NCBI GenBank assembly: GCA_035542155.1
Contig: DATKLX010000229.1
Location: forward strand, 1 to 64,000
Source of the DNA: DATKLX01 sp035542155
GTDB taxonomy: Bacteria > Chloroflexota > Anaerolineae > Anaerolineales > Anaerolineaceae
Length of the DNA: 64,000 nt
Reading direction: 5' to 3'
Shown here in pieces: positions 50,251-57,884 of this stretch. The notes under the pieces are model-generated. The model saw only the letters and a program-made list of their open reading frames with translations. It was not told the DNA's origin and made no database searches. The position numbers and the translations under genes were made by a program. Numbering within the stretch: the stretch's first letter is position 1; each line of letters starts with the position of its first letter.

Positions 50251-50301
50251 GACTTAACAAATTTGTAAAGTCAGTATATAACCACAAAATAACTTTGTCA
50301 A
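50251..50301 (-). promoter_or_regulatory. Promoter of the response regulator with a palindrome at +1
   Basis: On the minus strand TTGACA (50301-50296), a 17-base spacer and TATACT (50278-50273) form a near-perfect promoter. Downstream, at 50272-50251, is a palindrome with 11-base half-sites (10 of 11 pairs match; core ACAAATTTGT). It covers the predicted start near 50266 and looks like an operator. A half-site, TGTTAAGTC, recurs at 50164-50172. Confidence 0.65.
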
Positions 50302-50356
50302 TAACCAATATGGATCTACTTTCTCACCTTAACGATAGGATTAAATAATATCCATC

Positions 50357-51130
50357 CTAGATATGGCGAGTGTCCCTTCCAACCGGATTCTGAAGAGAGC
50401 CAATCCCCTCCACCGTCGCAACGATCACGTCCCCTGATTGCAGCGGCGCGATGCCGGCGGGCGTCCCGGTCATGATCGCATCGCCAGGCGATAAGGTCAT
50501 GATTGTAGAGATAAAAGCAATCAATTGGCGCACGCTGAAAACCATATCGCGCGTAGAAGCCATCTGGCGGAGCTCCTGGTTGACGTGGCAGGTCACCATA
50601 GCGTCCGCCGGGTCGAATTCCGTTTCAATCCAGGGTCCTAATGGGCAAAAAGTGTCAAACCCTTTTGCCCGGGTCCACTGCCCATCTTTGCGCTGCAGAT
50701 CCCGGGCGGTCACATCATTCCCGACGGTATAGCCAAATACGTGCTCGAGAGCATCTTCCGGGCGGATCCACCGCCCTGTTTTCCCGATGACGACTACCAG
50801 CTCGGCCTCATGGTCTACCTGTTCGGCCTGGGGGGGAAGCAGGATGGTCTCATCCGGCCCAATCACCGCGGTAGGGGGTTTCATGAAAAGCAGGGGATAT
50901 TCCGGAACGGCGTTACCCAATTCTTGAGCGTGTTCCGCGTAATTCCGGCCGACGCAGATGATCTTGGAAGGCTGCAGCGGGGGCAGCAGGCGGACCAACT
51001 CGAGGGGAATTTGAGCTTCCAGGCGGCGAAATTCGCCAAACGGCGATCCTTCAAGAGGCCCAACGTGATTTTCATAAATCCAGCCCCACTGCGGCTTTTC
51101 TCCGCGGCGCTGAAAACGGACGATGCGCAT
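50357..51130 (-). CDS. Fumarylacetoacetate hydrolase family protein
   Basis: The 257-residue enzyme, from the ATG at 51130 with GGAGGGAG just upstream, belongs to the FAH family. Members cleave carbon-carbon bonds in, or isomerise, beta-diketones and oxaloacetate-like substrates. Visible motifs are CVGRNYAEHAQELG, the metal-ligand Glu pair in DHEAELVVVIG, and the FGYTVGNDVTARDLQ and GPWIET segments. The substrate is not readable. It is a monocistronic minus-strand gene with no pathway neighbours. Confidence 0.9.
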   Translation of the reverse strand: MRIVRFQRRGEKPQWGWIYENHVGPLEGSPFGEFRRLEAQIPLELVRLLPPLQPSKIICVGRNYAEHAQELGNAVPEYPLLFMKPPTAVIGPDETILLPPQAEQVDHEAELVVVIGKTGRWIRPEDALEHVFGYTVGNDVTARDLQRKDGQWTRAKGFDTFCPLGPWIETEFDPADAMVTCHVNQELRQMASTRDMVFSVRQLIAFISTIMTLSPGDAIMTGTPAGIAPLQSGDVIVATVEGIGSLQNPVGRDTRHI

Positions 51131-51245
51131 ATTCTCCCTCCTGGTGAAATCCGGCAACCCTTCCGGTAATCTTATCGGCGAGCAGACCCGCTGTCAAGCC
51201 GGTTCAATGAGACGTCAAGCCTGGGGAAAAAATGGAAGAAAGCTA

Positions 51246-51254
51246 TGGTACAAT
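51246..51254 (+). promoter_or_regulatory. Extended -10 promoter of tRNA-Val
   Basis: TGGTACAAT (TGn extended -10) lies 12 bases before the tRNA-Val 5' end. No -35 is clear. Confidence 0.45.
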
Positions 51255-51265
51255 CGATGGGGAAT

Positions 51266-51342
51266 GGGCGCTTAGCTCAGTCGGTTAGAGCACTTCGTTT
51301 ACACCGAAGGGGTCGGGGGTTCGAGTCCCTCAGCGCCCACCA
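51266..51342 (+). tRNA. tRNA-Val (anticodon TAC)
   Basis: The acceptor stem GGGCGCT/AGCGCCC, D arm, anticodon stem CTTCG/CGAAG with loop TTTACAC and T arm fold cleanly. The anticodon is TAC, reading GTA/GTG valine codons. The 3' CCA is encoded here, unlike in tRNA-Arg. Confidence 0.96.
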
Positions 51343-51345
51343 GGA

Positions 51346-51370
51346 CCATCCCGCGGCCGGGATGGTTTTT
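51346..51370 (+). terminator. Terminator of tRNA-Val
   Basis: CCATCCCG and CGGGATGG pair around a four-base loop, followed by TTTTT. It begins three bases after the tRNA. The remaining ~250 bases to 51622 show no gene I can support. Confidence 0.85.
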
Positions 51371-51622
51371 CCATTCATCTCATCCACCTGCGATCCCAAC
51401 CCAATCGCACATGTATCGCTCTCATCCCCGCCATCTCCGCGGCAGACTCTTCGGCTGCATCCGGCGGAGGTGATTCCCCGTGAGCTTCGGGAGGCGGCGC
51501 ATCGGGGACCGGATGAACAATCAAAATGGCTGATCCATTGATGGGTACTATTTAGAGTGTTCTGACGTACAGCAGCATAGTATAATGAACCATCTTTATC
51601 CTTAACAAACCCAGGTAGTTCC

Positions 51623-52543
51623 ATGAAACCCCAAAAACCATTCCATCGTTTTCTGCTTGGAGCTGGCCTCGTTCTCGTTCTCGTAATCGCCGGATTTACC
51701 ATAGTCAATACCATCATCCCTACCTGGGGCTCGACCACGCAAGAGATGCGCATGGCATTGCCAGGCGATGATGCCATCCCCAACCCCAATTTGACCTGGG
51801 ACCACGCGCTGACAATCCACGCCCCGGCAGAAGTGGTGTATCCCTGGCTGGTGCAGATCGGCGATTCACGGGCGGCTTTTTATTCGATCACCTTTATCGA
51901 AAATGCATTCTGTGCTACGAGCGGTGAATGCCGCTACGTGAACGCGGACCGGATCCATCCAGAATGGCAGACCCCTGAGAAGGGGAAACAGGGGATCATC
52001 GTGGATTACATGGTTATCCAGGATTATCAGGCTGGCAGCTACGTGCTGGCTGTCCCCACCGAAAAGCTGCCGCTCCAATGGACCTGGCTGTGGTACGTCC
52101 AGCCCATCGACGAGAGCACCTCCCGGCTAATCGTTCGCCACCGGATTGCTTTCCCTCCTGACGCACCCAAAGCGATCGTCAACACGGTGTTCTCAGCCGG
52201 TTTCATCATGGAACGGGGGATGATGCTGGGCATCCAGTCCCGTGCCGAGGGGATTGTTCCGGGGGCGTTGGAAGAGCCGTTGGGAGCAGTTCTCTGGCTG
52301 CTGGTTTTTGGGATGGGTGTTGCCTGCGCAATCCGTTTTATTCGCATCGCTGACGGCTACCATCCCCTGGGAGTGGGCCTGGAAGCCGTAGCGGTATTGT
52401 TCATCCTGACCTATATCCAGCCAGCAATCCTCGTTCGGGTTGTCCTGACTCTATTAGTCGCCGCGGGGGTATACGTCGCGTTCAGGCGCAAACATGTCCA
52501 GGCCAGTCTTCCGTTGAAGGAGGACCTCGCCGAGGGAAGGTAG
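51623..52543 (+). CDS. SRPBCC-like membrane protein
   Basis: The 306-residue protein has one N-terminal membrane helix (about 10-30), a START/SRPBCC-like domain (about 55-205, including TIHAPAEVVYPWLVQIGDSRAAF) and two or three C-terminal helices (about 220-295). The SRPBCC fold binds hydrophobic ligands, but the ligand here is not known. It has a TATAAT at 51581-51586 and stands alone between tRNA-Val and the ABC transporter module. Confidence 0.75.
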   Translation: MKPQKPFHRFLLGAGLVLVLVIAGFTIVNTIIPTWGSTTQEMRMALPGDDAIPNPNLTWDHALTIHAPAEVVYPWLVQIGDSRAAFYSITFIENAFCATSGECRYVNADRIHPEWQTPEKGKQGIIVDYMVIQDYQAGSYVLAVPTEKLPLQWTWLWYVQPIDESTSRLIVRHRIAFPPDAPKAIVNTVFSAGFIMERGMMLGIQSRAEGIVPGALEEPLGAVLWLLVFGMGVACAIRFIRIADGYHPLGVGLEAVAVLFILTYIQPAILVRVVLTLLVAAGVYVAFRRKHVQASLPLKEDLAEGR

Positions 52544-52646
52544 TTAATCGAAATGCTCTCGCGCATAAGCGATCATTGGACGAACCCATTTAAGATATGT
52601 ACCGCCATAAAAACAGCAAGGCGCGTCGCCCCCACTCGCGGGTCGG

Positions 52647-53810
52647 CTAGAACTGGCCGGCCAGGCTGCCGGCATAACCGGTCAGCTCGACATAGCCATT
52701 ACCGGTGACCGGCGCCCCGCCGGCGCTCCCGGAGAGCTTCACCGCCCCTTCCCAGTAGGTAAAAGACAGATGGTTTTCTTGATCGGGTATCCAGGGCTGA
52801 ATTTCCAGATCCAATCCAGCTTCTGGAACCTGCAATCGCCAGCCGGCCGGGTAGACACCTCCCGAATGCGGGCTTTTCCACTTGTCGAGCATCTCGATCT
52901 TCACCGTGGCTAGATCGAGAGGCCTGGAGGCGCTGTCCGCCGCAATGAATAGGCCGCTGGAAAATGAGTCCGTAGTCCCATCCGCGCGGCGGAGGCAGTA
53001 AACCATCACCTCGGTCCCGTTGCTGAGCTGCAGGGCGAACCAGTCCCAGCCGACCTGGCCTTTGGAGAGCATGCTGGTGGAAAATTCGTGGTCCATCCAG
53101 CTCACTCCGCTCACTTCGAACCGTTTCCCGTCCGATTCAACCTGGCCGGTGGTCAACAGGCGGGTCTGGCTGAAGTAATACGAAGCGTTTCCCGCTTCAG
53201 GGCCTTTCTGGCTGTACCCATGGTCGCCTTGCAGCGCCAGCCCCTTCCGATCGACGAGGGTCAAATCCAGAGAAATTTCGCCCTGCCTGGCCTGCAGGCG
53301 GTAGCTATCGCTGCCAGCTTGTTCAACGCGCCAATCATCCAGCCAGACCCGATAGGCCGGATCGATGCCAGCTCCTGCCAATCCCGCCGCCCCGCGCTCG
53401 ATGCGCTCGAAAGATTGGAAACGGTTCGCACCCACATCGGTGAGCGCAAAGTGCGCCAGGTAGATTTGGCCAGCAGCCCAGGGAGAGCTTCGCTCAAAAA
53501 GCCGGGCAGGACCGGCGAGCCCTCTGCGGAAAAAAGTGAGCTGGAAGCCAAAGTGGCGGCCGTCCTTCGAATCCAGGTTTCCCGTGTAATACCACCATTC
53601 GGTCTGGTAAGCAGGGTGAGGGCCGAAATCGCGGGGGAATTCAAGCGGTGCAGGTCCAAGTACGCGCGCAAAATCCGCATCTGGCGGGGGGAGGACCACC
53701 AGACTGGCCTGAACCACCTCCGGATGCCGGTTAAACTCCACAGCGGCTGCAATCCAGAAACCCGCCGCAGCGAGAAGAAAGATCAGGCCAATCAGAAAAC
53801 ACCTTTTCAT
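52647..53810 (-). CDS. AttH/CrtC-like lipocalin-domain protein
   Basis: The 387-residue exported protein (signal or anchor at about 3-27) has the paired lipocalin-like fold of AttH and carotenoid 1,2-hydratase. The hallmark is YQTEWWYYTGNL near residue 66, and SWMDHEFSTSML near 235 is typical. In AttEFGH-type operons this protein works with an ABC exporter, encoded directly upstream with a nine-base gap. Whether it hydrates a carotenoid or merely binds a lipid cannot be told. No carotenoid genes are nearby. Confidence 0.85.
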   Translation of the reverse strand: MKRCFLIGLIFLLAAAGFWIAAAVEFNRHPEVVQASLVVLPPPDADFARVLGPAPLEFPRDFGPHPAYQTEWWYYTGNLDSKDGRHFGFQLTFFRRGLAGPARLFERSSPWAAGQIYLAHFALTDVGANRFQSFERIERGAAGLAGAGIDPAYRVWLDDWRVEQAGSDSYRLQARQGEISLDLTLVDRKGLALQGDHGYSQKGPEAGNASYYFSQTRLLTTGQVESDGKRFEVSGVSWMDHEFSTSMLSKGQVGWDWFALQLSNGTEVMVYCLRRADGTTDSFSSGLFIAADSASRPLDLATVKIEMLDKWKSPHSGGVYPAGWRLQVPEAGLDLEIQPWIPDQENHLSFTYWEGAVKLSGSAGGAPVTGNGYVELTGYAGSLAGQF

Positions 53811-53819
53811 GGCGATTCC

Positions 53820-56405
53820 CTATTCAGAGCGCATCGCATCCGCCGCAGCCATCCGCCCCAATCGGCGCGCCGGGTAGAGGCCGGCCAGGAGCGCCGCCAA
53901 AAGAGCAATTGCCAGCGCCTGCAGAAAAGGTCCAGGGCCTAGCTCCATCCGCAGAGTCCAGCCAAAAGATCGCTGGTTGATGATGTAGATCAGGATCAGA
54001 GCCAGTACGTAGCCGGTCGGCATGGCAAACAGGCCGGCCGCCAACCCCATGAGGCCGGTCTCGAGCAGAACCAGTTCCCATAGCTGGCGAACTGTCAGGC
54101 CGATGGCGCGCAGGATCCCCAGCTCGCGCTGCTTATCCAACTGGAGGAGCAGCAGAGAATTGAGCAGGCCAACGAAGGCAACCAGAATAGTAAGGATCTG
54201 CAGCGCGCCGGTGATGGCAAAGGTGCGATCGAAGACTACCAGGACCTCACGACGCAGAGCCTGGTTGGGTTGGACAACGATTTGCTGCCCAGAGGCAAAG
54301 GCATCCTGGATCTGGCGAGATACCTGGTCCGGATCGCTTCCTTTCGCCAGGCGGAGGGAAATCGCGGTGATCGCCGGGTCGCTCCACAATCGGCGGTAAA
54401 CGTCCAGCGACATCAGCACGATCCCCTGGCTGGAAGAATAATCGTAATACACTCCGGCGACGGGGAAGGACTTCTCCCCCTGCGGAGTGTTCAAGTACAC
54501 AGCTCCACCCCGATCGCCAATCTGAAGGCGGTTGGCCAGCGGTTCCGAGATCAAGACCGCGCCGGCCTTTAACGCAGGGTATATATCGTCCACCCGGCCT
54601 CGAAGGCTGCGGAAGATCCGCTCGCTGGCGATGCTCGGGTTGTCGGTGGCAGAGACCTGGACCGGGCCCAAGGGGGACTCGACTCGGGCCACGCGGAGCA
54701 GATCAAGGCGGGCGACGCCCCGCCAGCGGCGCAGGGCTTCCACGCGAGCCGGGTCGATCTCGATTGCGGCAGCGGTGGCGGTGAAACTGGGAGCGGAGAT
54801 ATAGACGTCGCCCTGGAGGCTTTGCTCAAGCCAGGTGATCACCGTCCCGCGAAAGCTGGCGATCATCAGGCTCACCCCGACTGTCACTGCCACGGCGACC
54901 ATCAACGCCGCAACCGCCACCCCGGTGCGGCTCAGCGCCGAGGTCACGTTGCGGGGCGCCATCCTCCCCAGCACGCCGAAGACACCGGCCGTCAGCGGGG
55001 TGAGCAGGCGCATGAGACCGAGCAGACCCCCAACCGCCAGCAGCGCAAAGGCGACCACTAATGCCAGGGTCCCGCTGAAACCGGCCACCAGACTGCGCGT
55101 CGGCAGGGCAAACACGCCGGCGCCGAGCAGCGCGGCCAGAATCCCTGTGATAGTAATTGCTTTCACCGAGCCGCGAGCGCGAGACTCGAGGGTCGAGCGG
55201 AGCAGGGCCAGGCGTGGAGAGACCAAGGCCGCTTCCCAGGCAGGGGGAACAGTCGCCAGTAGGACGGCGCCCACCCCTAGGAGGCCGCCTTTCACCAGGC
55301 TGGAGAGCGGCAGGCCGACGTCGCGAACGGTGGTGGTGAAGTATAGATCGTTGATCGTCTGCAGGACCAGGCGCACGGTCACCTGGCCGAGGAGAATACC
55401 CAGGCCCAGGCCGGCGAGCGATCCGATCACGGCAACCAGGCCGGCCTCGCCCAGGACGAGGGTGAATATTTCCCCGCGGGTGACACCCAGGCAGCGCAGA
55501 GTGCCGAAGAGCTGGCGGCGCTGGACGACCGAGAAGGTCATGGTGTTATAGATCAGGAACAGGCCGACGACCAGGGCCAGCAGGCTCAGCGCGGTGAGAT
55601 TGACCTGGAAGGCATCGCTCAATTGGGAGAGGGTGGAGTTGTTCTCCGCCGTGGAAGCCAACTCCACCCCACCCGGAAGCCGGGCGCGGATTCTGGCAAC
55701 TCGCCCCGGATCGTTTGTGGGCAGGATCAGGTCGATGCGGTCCAGGCGGCCGATGCGCCCGGTCAGCTCCTGGGCGGTAGCAATATCGACCAGGATCAGG
55801 CCATCCAACGTGCGCCGGGATAGATCGTCCTGCGGCTCGAGCAGTCCGGCGACAAATCCTTCCCTGATCTTCCCGCCCATATTGAAAGTCAGCGAGGATC
55901 CCAGGTTCAGATGGTAACGCCGGGCATTTTCGGCCGAAATCAGCGCCGCGCCGGGACGGGTGAGAAAGTCGACAAGCAGGCTTGAGGAAGGCGCCGGGCT
56001 GGCGCCAAAAAAGCCGCGAAACGGGGCTTCCGCCAGCGGATCGACGCCGAGGAGCTGCAGCGGCTGCCCGCCGAGCTGCGGCGAGCTGACGATCGCGCTC
56101 ACCACCGGCGCGGCTGCCTGGACCAACCCTGACTGGCGCAGGCGGAGATAGACCTGGTCATCCATACCGAGCGAGCCGGCGGAAATCTGGTGGGTCGCCC
56201 TGCCGGTCAGCGTCTCAGTGCTGAGGTGGAAGGCGCGGCTGGCCGATGCATTGGCGATATCAATCGAAACGACGACCGCCACCCCAAGCGCAACACCGAT
56301 CACCATCAGGACCGCCTGCCAGGAGTGGCGGCGCAGATAACCCCAGGCAACCTTCCACAGGACCGGGGGAAAGCGCGGGGTTGCGAAGCGCAGGTCAGCG
56401 GCCAT
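53820..56405 (-). CDS. FtsX-like ABC transporter permease (AttFG-like fusion)
   Basis: The 861-residue permease has two FtsX-type halves. The first helix is at about 30-50 (AVLMVIGVALGVAVVVSIDI), followed by a large external MacB-like periplasmic/extracellular domain. A first helix group follows (about 270-460), then a second external domain and the last three helices (about 735-850). It resembles AttF and AttG joined in one chain. It overlaps the ATPase gene by 11 bases and is followed by the lipocalin gene. It most likely exports or extracts a lipid or lipoprotein. Confidence 0.9.
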   Translation of the reverse strand: MAADLRFATPRFPPVLWKVAWGYLRRHSWQAVLMVIGVALGVAVVVSIDIANASASRAFHLSTETLTGRATHQISAGSLGMDDQVYLRLRQSGLVQAAAPVVSAIVSSPQLGGQPLQLLGVDPLAEAPFRGFFGASPAPSSSLLVDFLTRPGAALISAENARRYHLNLGSSLTFNMGGKIREGFVAGLLEPQDDLSRRTLDGLILVDIATAQELTGRIGRLDRIDLILPTNDPGRVARIRARLPGGVELASTAENNSTLSQLSDAFQVNLTALSLLALVVGLFLIYNTMTFSVVQRRQLFGTLRCLGVTRGEIFTLVLGEAGLVAVIGSLAGLGLGILLGQVTVRLVLQTINDLYFTTTVRDVGLPLSSLVKGGLLGVGAVLLATVPPAWEAALVSPRLALLRSTLESRARGSVKAITITGILAALLGAGVFALPTRSLVAGFSGTLALVVAFALLAVGGLLGLMRLLTPLTAGVFGVLGRMAPRNVTSALSRTGVAVAALMVAVAVTVGVSLMIASFRGTVITWLEQSLQGDVYISAPSFTATAAAIEIDPARVEALRRWRGVARLDLLRVARVESPLGPVQVSATDNPSIASERIFRSLRGRVDDIYPALKAGAVLISEPLANRLQIGDRGGAVYLNTPQGEKSFPVAGVYYDYSSSQGIVLMSLDVYRRLWSDPAITAISLRLAKGSDPDQVSRQIQDAFASGQQIVVQPNQALRREVLVVFDRTFAITGALQILTILVAFVGLLNSLLLLQLDKQRELGILRAIGLTVRQLWELVLLETGLMGLAAGLFAMPTGYVLALILIYIINQRSFGWTLRMELGPGPFLQALAIALLAALLAGLYPARRLGRMAAADAMRSE

Positions 56406-57249
56406 TCTGGGGACTGGGGATCTCGACCAGGTGCCCTTCGCGGAGGGAGAACACCCGCCCGGCGCGCGCCGCGGCTTCAGCGCTGTGGGTGACCAGGATC
56501 AGGTTTGCGTCCGATGCGGAGACCAGGCGAATGAGCAGGTTGAGGACCTGTTTCCCGGTCTCCTCATCCAGGTTGCCGGTTGGCTCGTCGGCCAGGACCA
56601 GGACCGGCCGGTGGACCAGGGCGCGGACGATGGCGACGCGCTGCTGCTCGCCCCCCGAGAGCCGGTCCGGATAGGTTTTCTCGCGCCCGGAGAGGCCGAC
56701 TTCGGCGAGCAGGCCGCGAGCGCGCTCCAGACCGGATGGAGGCATACTCCCGGTCAATTCGAGGGGCAGGGTTACATTTTCCCAAACCGTCAGGGTTGGG
56801 ATCAGGTTAAAAAACTGGAAGATAAAGCCGATTGCCTGGCGGCGGAAGAGGGTGCGCTGGTGATCGTCCAGGGCAGTCAGGTTCAGCCCGTCGATGAAGA
56901 TCTCCCCGCAGTCGACCCGGTCGATCCCGCTGATCAGGTTGAGAAGGGTCGTTTTCCCGCTACCGCTTTTACCCAGGATGGCGATGATTTCGCCCCTGGA
57001 GACCTGCAGGGTCGTCGCGTGGAGAACCACGCGTGTCTGTTCGCCCTCCGGGTAGGATTTGCACAGCTCGCTGAGGAAAAGAAAATTCTCGGTTTGGGTA
57101 CGAGGTCCGAGGGTCGCCTGCCCTGGCGGATAGGCCAGGGAGAACCGGGCACCGACATCTGCTGGTTCTAATCCCCTGTTAATATTTTGCTTTATACTGA
57201 TTTTCACTGTACTTTGCTGTTCTCCACTTTTATTCGAACCACTGGCCAC
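56395..57249 (-). CDS. ABC transporter ATP-binding protein (LolD/MacB type)
   Basis: The 284-residue ATPase has Walker A GKSGSGKTT near residue 93, the Q-loop, signature LSGGEQQRVAIVRALVHRP and Walker B LVLADEP. The MacB/LolD subfamily energises FtsX-type permeases, encoded next. About 60 residues precede the usual start of the domain (LCKSYPEGEQTRVV), so the annotated ATG may be too early, although no clear later start codon is seen. It is divergent from ssrA. Confidence 0.9.
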   Translation of the reverse strand: MASGSNKSGEQQSTVKISIKQNINRGLEPADVGARFSLAYPPGQATLGPRTQTENFLFLSELCKSYPEGEQTRVVLHATTLQVSRGEIIAILGKSGSGKTTLLNLISGIDRVDCGEIFIDGLNLTALDDHQRTLFRRQAIGFIFQFFNLIPTLTVWENVTLPLELTGSMPPSGLERARGLLAEVGLSGREKTYPDRLSGGEQQRVAIVRALVHRPVLVLADEPTGNLDEETGKQVLNLLIRLVSASDANLILVTHSAEAAARAGRVFSLREGHLVEIPSPQNGR

Positions 57250-57301
57250 GAACCACCGACCACTGGCTTTACAATTCTAACGGAAATCCGGTAAACACGT
57301 G

Positions 57302-57307
57302 TATAAT
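57302..57307 (+). promoter_or_regulatory. -10 box of ssrA
   Basis: A perfect TATAAT ends 11 bases before the mature tmRNA 5' end. The -35 is not obvious. Confidence 0.55.
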
Positions 57308-57318
57308 ATGGATAATCT

Positions 57319-57715
57319 GGGGATGACAGGCTTCGACGGAGGAGGCTGGTCCCGGATTGCGAGCCGAGAGGTGCCGACCTCGATAAATCAGCACAAACCT
57401 TTAAGTGCCAACCGCACGAACTACGCTGCTCTTCCTCTCGCTGCTTAATCAGTGAGGTGAATCAGCAATGACCTCTGCGGAGGTCACGTCCGCCTACTCC
57501 GCTGTCTGACCGGCAGCAGGACCGGGCGTCACAAAGTCAGAATGCCGCGCGCGATGTCGCTAAGCGCGCGAAAGAGGGCTTTCGGGTCCGAGCGACTGGC
57601 CGGACGTCAATCCCGTTGGCCGGCGGACGTTCCGGCGAAACTGAGAGGCCAACTACGCTCGTAGAGATCCGAGGGTCGAATCTTTCGGACGCGGGTTCAA
57701 CTCCCGCCATCTCCA
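57319..57715 (+). ncRNA. ssrA: Transfer-messenger RNA (tmRNA)
   Basis: The 5' end GGGGATGACAGGCTTCGACG and the 3' end with GGTTCAACTCCCGCC plus CATCTCCA are the tRNA-like halves. They pair as an acceptor stem with one G-U. The tag-coding frame at 57407-57448 encodes ANRTNYAALPLAA and stops at TAA. This is a standard one-piece tmRNA that rescues stalled ribosomes. The 3' CCA is not encoded. smpB is not in the window. Confidence 0.96.
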
Positions 57716-57751
57716 CCTTAACTACGATCTTGTCCACAAGGTTAGTTCCAC

Positions 57752-57780
57752 TCAAAAAACGGCGAGAAGCCGTTTTTTGA
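57752..57780 (+). terminator. Terminator of ssrA
   Basis: A 12-pair stem (TCAAAAAACGGC and its complement) with loop GAGAA ends in a T-run. It isolates ssrA from the CHAT gene. Confidence 0.88.
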
Positions 57781-57814
57781 TTTCATCGGAGATCCTTTGG
57801 TTTAGAGACATTTT

Positions 57815-57849
57815 CCATGATTGTTCTTTATCATGGAAACGGTTACAAT
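57815..57849 (+). promoter_or_regulatory. Candidate promoter and inverted repeat before the CHAT gene
   Basis: TTGTTC, a 17-base spacer and TACAAT (57844-57849) are a weak promoter. CCATGAT (57815-57821) and ATCATGG (57830-57836) form an inverted repeat over its -35 region, which could be an operator. Confidence 0.4.
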
Positions 57850-57884
57850 CAAATTGTCCTTTTCTATTAAAAGCGACGGTGGGG

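Noticed and set aside
51245..51541. Plus-strand open frame across tRNA-Val
   Set aside because: It covers the tRNA and its terminator, so it cannot be a real coding region.
54822..55551. Plus-strand Arg/Pro-rich open frames over the permease
   Set aside because: These are antisense artefacts of GC-rich coding sequence.
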